Positions 26,101-37,094 of a stretch of 64,000 nt of DNA are shown in pieces. How positions within the stretch are numbered: the first letter of the stretch is position 1; the number at the start of each line of letters is the position of its first letter. The stretch is from Stercorarius parasiticus. Its lineage: Eukaryota > Chordata > Aves > Charadriiformes > Stercorariidae. The notes below the pieces were generated by a model. It saw nothing but the letters and a program-made list of their open reading frames with translations, did not search any database and was not told the DNA's origin. Made by a program: the position numbers and the translations under genes. Location: NCBI GenBank assembly GCA_013396915.1, contig VWZL01002210.1:259613-323612 (forward strand), written 5' to 3'.

Positions 26101-26889
26101 ATAAAGCTGGGACTCCCAAGGCGAGTCTTAAGGTCCTTGTTTTTAGCTTTGTGCCTGTGATGCCTTTTGGACAAGTAACATGTATTTCAAGAAGCTCCTG
26201 AAATCATGAGAGACCTGGTATCACGGAATAGGATCCTTCATAAAAGATTAGTGGAGACTCATCTGATTCCAGGCTGTAAAGCTGTCAATATCTGAGGGTT
26301 CCTGATCTCACATATATTTTTAATAGGTACTGAAGAAGAACTGCTTGCAAGGCTCTCTTAGTATAACTATTCTGTGGGATTTTTAAAAATCCAAAAACGG
26401 ATGAAAAGAAAAATCATTTTAAAAGTCTGAAACATGAAGCAAACCTGTAACAAACCTCTGTAACAAACCTTTGAAATTTTTTTTATAAAAATAAGGCACC
26501 ATGAAGCAGTATTTCTTCTTAAAGGGTGTTGCGTATCCTAATTCTTGCATAAATATATTTTAATACATAACTATCCTCTTTTCTTTGTACATGTTTAAAC
26601 TTGCTGCATTGCAGTGTTGTGCACATTTGTAATTTAATGTTGGTAAACCTCTTTAAATGTTAACATTGTTATTTAAACACAGATATGCATTTCAGTTTGA
26701 AAATGTAATGATCAAAAAACCCAAGAGGATCTAATTTAGATCAAAGGGCAGAGAAGAGTCAGGCACAATTATTTGCATAATCAAGTATCATTTATTATTA
26801 TTATTTGTATTTGTTTACCTACTGAACAGTTGCGACAACATAGCAACCATGTACTGGTATCTGATTTAAGCACAGGAATCTACTTAAGG
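23163..26889. other. Unique AT-rich non-coding DNA
   Basis: No gene supported. A threefold echo of GTAACAAACCT-like words lies at about 26438-26475. Poly-A and poly-T runs occur at 24421 and 26477. Overlapping open frames at 24711-24950 and 24731-24913 have no known domain. Confidence 0.5.
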
Positions 26890-26992
26890 ATCTACCATTT
26901 TCAACCCCACTGGTAAGGAGCTTCTGTAGAGCGTAAAAGAAGTGTTGCAGGTTCAAAGTCACACAGTCAGTGAACAAAAACAAGGCAGTTAA
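26890..26992 (-). mobile_element. Possible MIR fossil
   Basis: ACCATTTTCAACCCCACTGG followed about 70 bases later by TCAAAGTCACACAGTCAGTG (26953-26972) fits the antisense order of a MIR element (family: CCATTTTACAGATGAGG, then CAAGGTCACACAGCTAGTA). Divergence is high and the call is tentative. Confidence 0.4.
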
Positions 26993-29900
26993 GACAGGTG
27001 GTTATGGTCTGTGAAAGAGGTTTCTCTCTTTCACAGGTGTTTTCAAATTTGCTGTTCTGACAAAACCCAGTCCATGATGAATCACAAAATATATCTAGGA
27101 TGACTCAAACATGTCCATGTGCAGAGAAGTGGTTAATGTTTCCCACTGAGGTAATTCCAGAGGTGCTTGGCACAGGATGCCCTCATAGAGTGCCTCCAAG
27201 TCACAGAGTGACTGTGCTATTGGTTTCTCTACATTTTCTGTCTGTCTTACTGCTAGAAAGGGGGTCTTTGGTTCTAGATCTGTATTTTTTACTGCAAGAC
27301 AGCTTGTCACAGTTGCAGTGAAATGAAACTTAAAAGGGATTTTAAATGTAGACCTTACAGTCTCATTAGATGTTGTCTCACCCCCAGCATTCTCCATTTT
27401 CAGTCATTTCCTCTGAAACAAGGTCCCTCCTGGAAACATAGGATGGCTACAGAGTTTGTCCTGAAGAATGCTCATCTAGGGAGTATTTTGCAAGTGTCAC
27501 AACTGATTTCTTTTGTTTAATCTCTATTTTAATTGTCAGTGTTTCTTTACAGAAAATATGTCTCTTTCCATTTAGACATTATTGGTTAGTGCTCCTTTTG
27601 TTTTGTTTCAGTGCACCAACAAGAACATCTGCACAAAATATCCTTTTGTTGGGGTTTATGCCTAGTACACCACAATGTCCGTAAACAGAAATGTTGGCTT
27701 TATTTCTTTTTAATAATCTTTAGAGATTTTTTTTCAGTAAACAGAGCCTACTTTTTATGAAGATGGCTTCTTTTTACCAAAAAGGAAATGTTTGCTGTAT
27801 TATCTATAAGTGCCTTAATTTGTGCAATGCAGTCTGTTCATAAACAGCTTTCTCTCTTACTAATGAAATAGATAAAGACTTAAAATTTTAATGTAGCCTG
27901 AGCGCTGGTTTATATTTGTACTAATGTCTGGGAAGGATATTGTTCTTGTACGGAAATTAACATTATGAAACTAAAAGTTATATGTAATTGTTCAACATTC
28001 TCTTATGTCCTCTTAACAATTTGAGAACACTAAATCTGCATTTCACAAGTAGGTAGGACACAGCAACTAAACTCTTTTTTGGGAAAACAGGAGATTATTA
28101 AATATTAAACAAATAGCTTTAAATACAAACCATTTATCAAAGCAATGTAAGTAGGAGAGGTCTTTTGTTTCTAATCCACCATGTTTTCAGCCTCTGTTCT
28201 CCTTTTCTTCATAGGGTAATTTACATTTTTCCAGGTGTTGAGAGAACACAATACTTAAATGAAGGTTACTAATAAGAAAAGGCAGTCACAATAGATCAGA
28301 TTGTGTAGAGGCTGATATGCAGGAAATAACTTTGTTGGGATACAGTGATTGAATAACAGTCTTTACAATTTAAGATTCTGATTTCTATGGAAGATCTTGA
28401 TCCTTCATGGAACCTAATCTTATTACAGCAGTTTATGTTCCAGCATAACTCATCATACTGTAGTTATATGGGGAGGAGGGGGGTGGAGAAGGGAGGCTGC
28501 AGCACAGTCCTTCATTCATTATCATTAGTTGTTTTACATGGAAATAATGGAATTACATTGCATATATTTATGTTGTAACAATCTTGAACTTCCCTGCTGA
28601 GACCACCTTGAAATGTTCTGCACTACTTATTTTTTCCTAGAACTTCACAATGGAACACCTAAACAGAGAATCTGACTTCGAAATGTGTAGGATGATGGGG
28701 CAACATGCTATTGCTCCATACTTCAGGGTAGTTTGCACAGGGTTAAATTTACCCATGTGTTTTTATACACAATTTTAAATTACTTCCCTTCACTTTGAGT
28801 TCGGTCTCCTCAAAGGTAAGAAATCTCTGAACACAGGAGTCTGCAATGCTTTAATGTAAAACTGAAAATAGAAGCCTGGCCGTTACAGTATTAGGTTTCT
28901 GAGTGCTTGACTTATCAGTAGATATTTTGACAGGAAGCACAGGGAAAGTGTCCTAGATAGCAAATGTGAGTGACCAATTATAAGTAAAGTGCAGACTGAG
29001 AGCTTTGTAAATGCAAGTAAATTACACAGATAGGACTTCTAACTTTGTTACCTCCCCAGCTGCCATGCCCCTGATATTATTTTAAATTATATTATTGTCA
29101 GTCGGATAATTTAAATATAAAGCACTAAATCTATTTCACTGGATTATATGTATGCACCCAGAGATTGATATAACCAGTTCCAATCCATTGACCATTTTGT
29201 GGATATTTTTCTCTGACAGCCTACCTATTGATATTAGCAGGCTGACGATCCTTGTCCACAATGAATTATGTTGTTCAGAGGTGTTGATCATTCTAGAAAA
29301 GTGTAAAAGGGATTTTGCTGGCACATTGATGCTGGTTTCCCCATTAACCTCTTTTTGAATGAGTGAGTTGGGACAGCTCTCTTGACAAAAGATTTCAGAT
29401 GTGTAGAGTAGCCATGAACCAGATATGCCTGGCTTCTGATTCTTTGTTTTCATTTCATATAATATACAATTTCATAAAATATTTGGGCAATATATTGGAA
29501 TAATTAATAAATCTGAATAAGCTGTGATTCGAAAATATATTACACAGATAGAAAAATGACTACATGTATCAAGCTAAATATTTATTTGATTTATTTATTC
29601 AGCTAAAGTCTGCATATTAACACAGCTTTCTGTTTTTGAAAGCAGTGCTGCTGAATTACAGTTCCTGATGAGCACATTCAGCCATCAGCAAGTTTTATGG
29701 TTATAAATTACATGTATCAATTTGTGTGCCTGTTTTGTATTGTAGGAAGTTTAAGTTCAAAATTTTTCTTCCATAGAGTAATTAAAACAAAGCAAAGCAA
29801 AACAAAACAATTGTTCCTGGTGGCCAAAGTGATTAGCCAGCTTTGAATCACTGCCAGTTTTCTATTAGTAGAAGAAGTTGTTTGAGCTGGGCAAGTTTTT

Positions 29901-30324
29901 GTTACACCTTCTTTGTGAAAGAACAGGATTGCACTGGAAGTATTTTTTCCTTGAACAAAGCATGAACAAACAGGAAAAAATTCCCACCTAATGATTTCCA
30001 TACATACTTTACCAGCAAATTTACCAAGGAGCTCTTGGTCACTATTTATTTTTTTCAGTACCACAGTCATGATTGCTTCTCTTGGCTTGATGGAGGCTTT
30101 CTACTTTTAATACCCTTGGATATAATCAGTCACAACTGTATGGCTTACATTTACAATCAGTTTGTGGAGAAACCTGTCATGTTCCATTTTGGCTTAATCA
30201 TGTGTTGTGTAGGGTAACATCCTTTACAGTCCCCAGAAAAGGGTCTATAGTCCCCAGATAGCTTATGTATTTGATAAGTTTTCACAATTACTTCTTCCAT
30301 GCAAAGTGAACAAAAAGTCTAACA
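26993..30324. other. Unique AT-rich non-coding DNA
   Basis: No gene supported. Minus-strand frames at 27095-27397 (100 codons) and 29136-29453 (105 codons) are the longest; neither shows a domain and neither has visible splice context. A G-rich patch (GGGGAGGAGGGGGGTGG) lies near 28470. Confidence 0.5.
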
Positions 30325-30741
30325 GGGGTATTCCATCCCATCTGCCCCATGCTCGGTATAAAAGCTGAGAGATCAAAGGGTCAACTCTCTTCCTTCAATG
30401 ACCGATGTCCGAGAAGGACCCTGTCTGTTCATCTACCTTTGATCCTGATCTGTGTGTTCTTGACTCCAACTCTGGAACCTGGTTCCCACCCGTCGCTGAG
30501 TCCAGCCTGGGACTTCCTCAGTGCCTGCCGGTGATGTCATCGTGGGAGCTTAATACGGTTTTGTATATACTGTATTTCATTATTTTCCTTTTTATTTTAT
30601 TCTCAATATTTTATTAAAGTAGTTTAGTTTCTTCTAAACTTGTAAATCTCTCTTTATCTCTCCCCCTCCTCCTCGTGCATGAGAGGCTGGGGGGGGAGCA
30701 TCTGTCGCTGGCCATTGGCTGATTTGGCCAAAACCATGACA
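30325..30741 (+). mobile_element. Endogenous-retrovirus LTR, 5'-truncated
   Basis: This segment is LTR-like. GGGGTATTCCATCCC leads into a TATA box (TATAAAAG, 30357-30364). An ATTAAA polyadenylation signal (30613-30618) follows, then a U5 that ends in CCAAAACCATGACA (30728-30741) with the terminal CA. The GC-rich spacer between promoter and polyadenylation signal is typical of avian ERV LTRs. The start of U3 is missing or unrecognisable and no internal viral genes follow. The LTR 0.8 kb downstream belongs to a different subfamily, so the two are separate insertions rather than the two ends of one provirus. Confidence 0.75.
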
Positions 30742-31562
30742 CGGACATGCCAAAGATATAGCAGTAGAAAGTTACCAATCATGGCAGGTCTGCTATTAGA
30801 ATAAAGAGAAGTATTTTATTTACCCATTACAGGATCTTCTCTATTTACTTAGGTTTTTTCTACCAAAACATTTTTCTGTGAACACTGGGGAAACAAATAT
30901 TCCTTGTATGTTTTCCTCCTACTAATTTGCTTTCAAAGACTAAGAAAAGTTTTTAATAAGCCTCTAGAAATATCAGATTCTATACGATCTGTATAAGACA
31001 AATCTCACCCATTCTAGTCACAATAGGAAATATAAGTTTTCAGATCATCCAAGCTCAAGTTCAGAAGTTGGTGCTCCACCCATCTGGCACTTTCTTATAC
31101 TGTTCTCATGGTTAGTTGTTGCAGTCAGTGCCAAATAGAGCTGTAACATAGTCACAAATTGTCCAGCTCAGTAGGGTACCTGATAACTCGCGTGGTTTAC
31201 CTAGGATAGGGTTCTGATTTCCTTCATCAGTTACAAGTCAGGCCAGTTTCCTGTTGTGGTGGACAACATTTTTTTTTAGGAAAACATTACATTATATTCT
31301 CTCTAACAACATATTGAGGTATTTTTAGTGTTGTGTAGGTGGGTTTTTTTGGTTTTTGGTTTTTTTAAAGGATTCCTAAACAGTCTCAGGGGTGTGAAGT
31401 ACATGTATTTCTTTGCCAAGATCTGATAGAATTAGTTTACACCCAAAACTTCAGAAACTCAGTGTTATTTACTGGTGTTCTGTAAATCACTGGTAGGGAT
31501 GGGAGATGCTGGAGCCAGTGTTTTTGGTACTGTCCTACGATAGCACTTGGCTGAACCTGTAG
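30742..31562. other. Unique DNA between two LTRs
   Basis: No gag, pol or env remnant was seen between the LTRs, and no gene. A G/T-rich run (GGGTTTTTTTGGTTTTTGG) lies near 31340. Confidence 0.5.
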
Positions 31563-32148
31563 TCCAGTGTACTGGTTTTGGCTGGGGTAGAGTTAACTTT
31601 CTTCATAACAGCTTGCATGGTTCTATGTTTTGGATTTGGCACCAAAACAGTGTTGATAACACACTGATGGTTTAGCTATTGCATCAAGGCCTTTCCTCCT
31701 TCTCATGCCGCCCTGCCAGAGAGTAGACTAGGGGTGCACAAGAAGTTGTGAGGGGACACAGCTGGGACAGTTGATGCGAACTGACCAAAGTGATCTCCCA
31801 TACCATCTGACATCGTGCTCAGCAATAAAAGCTGGGAGAAGAGGGAGGAAGTGGGGAACATTTGGAATTACGGCATTTTGTCTTTCCAAGTCATCATTAC
31901 GTGTGATGAAGCCCTGCTTTCCTGGAAATGGCTAAACACCTGCCTGCTGATGGGAAATAGTGAATGAATTCCTTATTTTGCTTTGCTTCAGTGTACAGCT
32001 TCTGAGTTACCTATTAAACTGTCTTTATCTCAACTCATGAGTTTTCTCAGCTTTACCCTTCTGATTCTCTCCCCCATCCCTCTGCGGGAGAGCGAGTGAG
32101 CGGCTGTGTGGTGCTTAGCTGCCTACTGGATTAAACCACAACATCTAG
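31563..32148 (+). mobile_element. Solo LTR of an avian endogenous retrovirus with imperfect 5-bp target repeat
   Basis: The LTR proper runs from TGTACTGGTTTTGG (31568) to AAACCACAACA (32143), 576 bp, with the canonical TG...CA ends. It is flanked by TCCAG (31563-31567) and TCTAG (32144-32148), which agree at four of five bases and are a plausible decayed target-site duplication. Inside are a TATA-like AATAAAAG (about 31824) and an ATTAAA signal (32013-32018), then a U5 with GAGTTTTCTCAGC and GATTCTCTCCCCCATCCC. No viral genes flank it, so the provirus was reduced by LTR-LTR recombination. It shares its layout with the LTR at 41.26 kb. Confidence 0.88.
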
Positions 32149-34345
32149 CTAAATGTTTTTACCTCCTGGACAGTGTAAGTTTTATTGTTTTTCAGAATCA
32201 CAATAAATTACTTGGAATCCAAGTTTCTCTTTGAATATCTCACAACCTATAACTGGTGAAGAATTCATGCATTAAACTCCTGCTATTGACATGATTGTTA
32301 GTCAGTAAGTAAACTTCAGGGCATTTTGTGAGATAACAAATTTGACTACAACAAATGTTAATTGCTATTTTCTCAGGCAAAAGTTGAAACATATAGACTG
32401 TAATGAAGTCTATTAGTTACAGAAGATATGCTGCATTCTTTTATGGATAAAATTTTCTCTCTATATTTATATATGTAGCCAATATCTAATTGTAGAGAAA
32501 TTTTCTCCGTGTTTCTCTGTGATTTTATAAACTTGAAATGGTTGAATGTATTGAGAGATGGCATCACCTGAGAATCTCCTTGCAGTAGACACTGGCACTT
32601 ATCAAAGTCTGTTTTTAACACCTTTTATGTGGTAATTAGGGTTTTTTCCTATTGTACTCAAAGTGCTATCATGGTGATTCTGTGAGTTGCCACAGTACAT
32701 AGATCTTACAATTGCACTTTATTCTAAATAAAAGATCTCATCACTGGGAAGCTTCTATTCTCTCTAGCCCATTGCAGCAAACGTATGTCTACTGATCCAC
32801 TGGATGAACCAGGATGAATTACAAATAGGAGAACAAAGAGAACAGTTTATATACACACTGAATTCCTTTGGGTACCCCAATCCATTCTCTTCAGCTTAGA
32901 GCATTGTCTGCAAACATCAAAGAGATGCTGAACATTTCTAAGTCTGCTGGATGATTACAGAATTGTAACTTTACAGGTTTGTTTGAACTTCTTTGCATGT
33001 TGGCCTTCACTATTTTTGAATGAAAAAGTAACTGTAGGTTTTGAGAAGTTTTTTCCTATAAAGGTTGGATGCAAACACTCTCCAGATCTAAAACTTTTGG
33101 AAGGTGATAGAACAGAAGTTTGACACAGGTCATTAAACATAAATTGTGGATATTGTTGGTGGAGGACTCTAAGCCACAGACTGTGCAAACAGGGAAGACA
33201 GACCCAGAGTAGTATTCCTCAATCCTTGCTATAGTGCTGTTTTATTCACCTAGACACCTTAATCTACCAGTTTTCCTGTTGATTTTGCCCTTAGGGCTGC
33301 AAAAACAATGAATACAGTAGGATAAAGAAGTTCAACACTCCCCCTCCCCACCAAAAAAGGTACCAGATAGGATGCTAGGCAGAGCACCCTTGACAGTTCC
33401 CACTACTAATGGACAGAGTTCTTACTGATGCCAAGCAGCAACACACAATAGATCACCTCACCAAAATATTAAATGTTTTCTGTCCCCAAATTAGGACTGG
33501 AAAAAGAGACTTGGGGGAAACCAAATGATCATAAGGGACAATAACTGGAAAAAAAAAAAAAAGGAGGAGAGTGAGTGCCAAGCTGTGGCACCAAATAGAC
33601 CATTCTTAGTGCAACCATTTGTATTGTCCAGTGCACAAGACAGGGTTAAGAAAGATCTTTGGCTTGGTGCAGTATGACATTTCTAGCCAGAGACTCCCTT
33701 TGCATAATGAAACTTGACTCTGGAACATAAACATTTTGCTGTAAGAAGCAACCATCCCCTGAAGTCCTTTGTTTGAATGATAGGGTTGTCCAGTGTGAAA
33801 TGAAGTTTGAAAATAAGTCAATTGAGGCAGGAACTTTCAGAGTCTGAGACAAATAAGTTGCATCTTGGTGATGCTTGGTGCTTTTCTTTTCTCATCCAAG
33901 CTACAAATTATCTAGAAAGGGAGAAAAAGAAAAACCCGTATAGAATCCTGAGAATTCTGCACATTTTGGAAGCATGGAAGACTAGAAAATTCTGCATATT
34001 GTCAGTTTTCTCTTGCCCATAGAAATTACACCATCACCAATTTATCTTTGATAAATTGCATCCTTTAGTGATAACTCTTCTTTTCACTGCATTTCCAACT
34101 TCAGATGTAAGCTTACCACAGACCAGTTGTAAATGCAATGGCTTCTATTCAGTTATTTTACTATCTACCCATGCTGTGCTTATTCTGAAAGCCCTTGTGC
34201 TAAAGCCAGAGTATTGAATAAGCTGTTCATTTAAATATTCAAGCCGGTTCACCAGAATGACCCAGAAACTAAGATTAATCTTATTTTTTCACCCTCCTTA
34301 GTCTTCCTCTAAAGTAGCTATCACTAGAATTGCTATTTTCAATTT
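32149..34345. other. Unique AT-rich non-coding DNA
   Basis: No gene or repeat recognised. A poly-A run lies at about 33549-33562. Open frames are short. Confidence 0.5.
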
Positions 34346-34700
34346 TCATAGAATCAGAATCATAGAACGTGTTGGGTTGGAAGGGACCTTTAAAGGTCAT
34401 CTAGTCCAACCCCCCTGCAGTAAGCAGGGACATCTTTAACTAGATCAGGTTGCTCAGAGCCTCATCAAGCCTGACCTTGAATGTCTACAGGGATGGGGCC
34501 TCCACCACCTCTCTGGGCAACCTGTTCCAGTGTCTCACTACTGTCATTGTAAAGAACTTCTTCCTGATGTCTAATCTAAACCTACCCTGCTCTAGTTTAA
34601 AACCATTGCCCCTCGTCTTATTGCTACTTGCCCTTGCAAAAAGTCCCTTCCCAGCTTTCTTGTAGGCCCCCTTCATGTACTGGAAGTCTGCTATAAGGTT
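34346..34700 (-). mobile_element. CR1 LINE, short 3' fragment with end of ORF2
   Basis: The antisense 3' tail TCATAGAATCAGAATCATAG opens the element. It is followed by GGTTGGAAGGGACCTTTAAA, the antisense UTR and then the C-terminal end of ORF2 on the minus strand: KKFFTMTVVRHWNRLPREVVE and a [20 protein letters not shown] block (34485-34676). It is truncated after about 355 bp, before any reverse-transcriptase catalytic motif. The 63-codon frame has no internal stop, which suggests moderate age. Confidence 0.92.
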
Positions 34701-37044
34701 TTGCTACCTTCATTCTAGGCTTACCTATTTCTGTTTATCACAAATGTTCAGCATCAGATTAAAAAATGCGTTCCCTCTTCAGATCCATTTTACCTTTAGT
34801 AATTAACGTTATTCTAGGATGCTGTATTTCGGAGGAGATCTCAAGAATTTCATACTTTTTTCCATCTAGGAAAACTACTACAGTACACAGATGCAATTAA
34901 AATATCAGCCTTGAGGCAGGACAACTTGTTCACTGAAAACCAATGTCCCACAAACCATTCATTTGACCTAGTTCTTGCGTTAAAAAATAACTTTCGTAGA
35001 TTGATTTGCAAGATATCTTTTCTAGTCCTTATTACGGTATAATCAGTCAAAAATGAAATCCAGACCAATTATGAACTCATCCACTATCTTTGATATGTAG
35101 AATTTTTGCTTTAACTTCAGAGGCTAAATTTTCAAACATAAATCTTTCCTTATCTCCTCCTCTGATGCGTTCCATGGTAGCCTGTTTTTCCTTTTTCTTT
35201 TCCTCCCAAATCCATCAACAACATATCCAAATAAACAGGTCATTTTTACTAATACTTTTCGCTTGTCTAGGCAAATAAGTTATAGCTCGAATTAATGCCC
35301 AGTACTCATGGAAGTTATCATGTACTTTGGTGCTGTAGTTATACTTTCAAGCAAAATGCTAGCATATTGTGTGTAGGTTCTTTTGTAAAGTAAGTTTAAT
35401 CTCTTGGTATACTGTTAAATTAATTTTTGCCACCATACACTGGTTAAACAAGAGTGCATATTACTTCTGAATTTACAAGTGTAATGGAGCAAAAGCATCC
35501 GCAGAAAACTCATGTAATAATATATAAATCATGAATATTTACAATTACTCATCTACCGTGTCTTTTTTTCTTCTTTTTCCTTTTTTTTTTTGGCAAACTG
35601 TTCTAATTCTGCGCTTGCTGGAGACTGCAGCTGATACAGACTGAGTTAAGCAGAGAAATTAATAAGATTTCAATGGACTTAGATCAATTTCATATAGTGT
35701 TAACCCTAAAACATATATTTTACTTTAGAGTAGTTTTACCAACTACTCTAAGCTTTGTCACTCTTTTTAAAATATGAACAGATTTTTTTTGCTTTTTTGT
35801 TTTTTTTCAATACCTTGCTATCAAGGAGTTAAGGTTTGGACTTTATTTTTTCTTTGTTTTCTTTTTTTTTTTTAATAATATTTTTCCTTCTCTTGTTTTT
35901 CTTAGAAATCTGCTTTTCATTTTTTCCATTCATCTATTTTTTTTTTCTCTTCTCCTTTCCAGTTTGGCTTTCTCAGATGTTTAAAAGCGTAGTGCCTGAC
36001 TTTCTGACAATTACAGTTAGTGTCAGCTCTCTTTTTCTTCTTGTGCTGAACCAGCTTTTAAAAGCCACACCAGCTCTCTCAGCAGGTGACTGCTGACTGG
36101 TAGTGATAGAAAATCACAGCTTTCCAGAGAGTCAGTCAATGCCAGAGGAGGAAAGCTGCCTTGTGGCAGTTTTAATGACCTAAATTGAATTTGTACAATT
36201 GGGTGAGGAAGGCTTGTGCATTACACAGCTGATTAAGAATTGCATAATCTGTATTGCACCAGAGAGTGCCAAGTGACTCTTCATGTCAGTAAATGAGGAC
36301 AAGATATTTAGGACCATGGAAATTCACACTTGAGGCTCTTTATCAGTGTTTTACAGCTATTGTATTTTTCACCAAAACCTGATATGCCTGAGTAAATATA
36401 AGGATACCAGTAACATTATATTAAACCCAGGAGAGTACCAAGTTGCTATCTATCTTATTTTCTGATAATAAATCATTGGCATTTTATTCCCATGATACTA
36501 GTTAGAATTGTTCTAAAGAAGTGACTCTAATGTCATCCACTCAATGGCTTTTTATTTTTCTGTTAAGAAGAAAGATATTGAAACTGTCTCTTGCATAATT
36601 TTCTAGGGTTCCTTATTAGAGTACTTCGATTGCATTTGAGTCACTTAGATCATGTTATTAGCGTGCTTAGGTTCTTCTTTGCTCCCCTTTTGGCCATGAT
36701 AGGACTATTGCTTTCATGGGACAATTCACCTATGCAAAATTGGGCATGGCACTGGGTAGGAGATGTAGGGGGATAGGGATGAGGGATTTTGGCTTAGTTA
36801 CAATATCTGGTGAACCATATGGGATGTTTGTATGTGTAGAGAGGAGTAAGAGAGAAAAGAATATGTTCCACAAAAAAATTATGTAATTTTATTTAAATTA
36901 CAGGGACAAGGGATACAAAGAGTACTTTTTAAAAGAGAGAAACTGTTTGTTCTTCCTTTGGTCCTAGTGGTAGTCCTTTCCTGCCACGTAGGACAGATTG
37001 TTAAGTTACAGACTAGAAGTACCGAAATCCCTATTCGTCCCTTC
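34701..37044. other. Unique DNA with T-rich low-complexity tract
   Basis: No gene supported. 35560-35595 and 35780-35960 are strongly T-rich on the plus strand; an apparent 86-codon Phe/Leu-rich frame there (35836-36096) is a composition artefact. The non-repetitive block 36108-36300 has several homeodomain-like words and no repeat signature. Confidence 0.5.
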
Positions 37045-37094
37045 TTATTCAAGCAAAGCTGTCACTGATTTCAATGGCAGCTCCGCCTGATTAA
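37045..37094. repeat. Palindromic MITE-like fossil
   Basis: Bases 37045-37064 (TTATTCAAGCAAAGCTGTCA) and the reverse complement of 37075-37094 agree at 15 of 20 positions, around a TGATTTCAA centre. The words match an old palindromic amniote repeat (ATTCAGGCAAAGCTCCCA / TGGGAGTTTTGCCTGA type). The inverted symmetry is seen directly; the family is recognised from memory. Confidence 0.6.

Noticed and set aside
27095..27397. 100-codon minus-strand frame
   Set aside because: No family resemblance or splice signals could be established.
29136..29453. 105-codon minus-strand frame
   Set aside because: No known domain, and the AT-rich context is like its surroundings. Not enough to call an exon or pseudogene.
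30742..31562. Possible provirus between the two LTRs at 30.3 and 31.6 kb
   Set aside because: The LTRs belong to different subfamilies and no viral coding remnants lie between.
35836..36096. 86-codon Phe/Leu-rich frame
   Set aside because: Product of a poly-T low-complexity tract.
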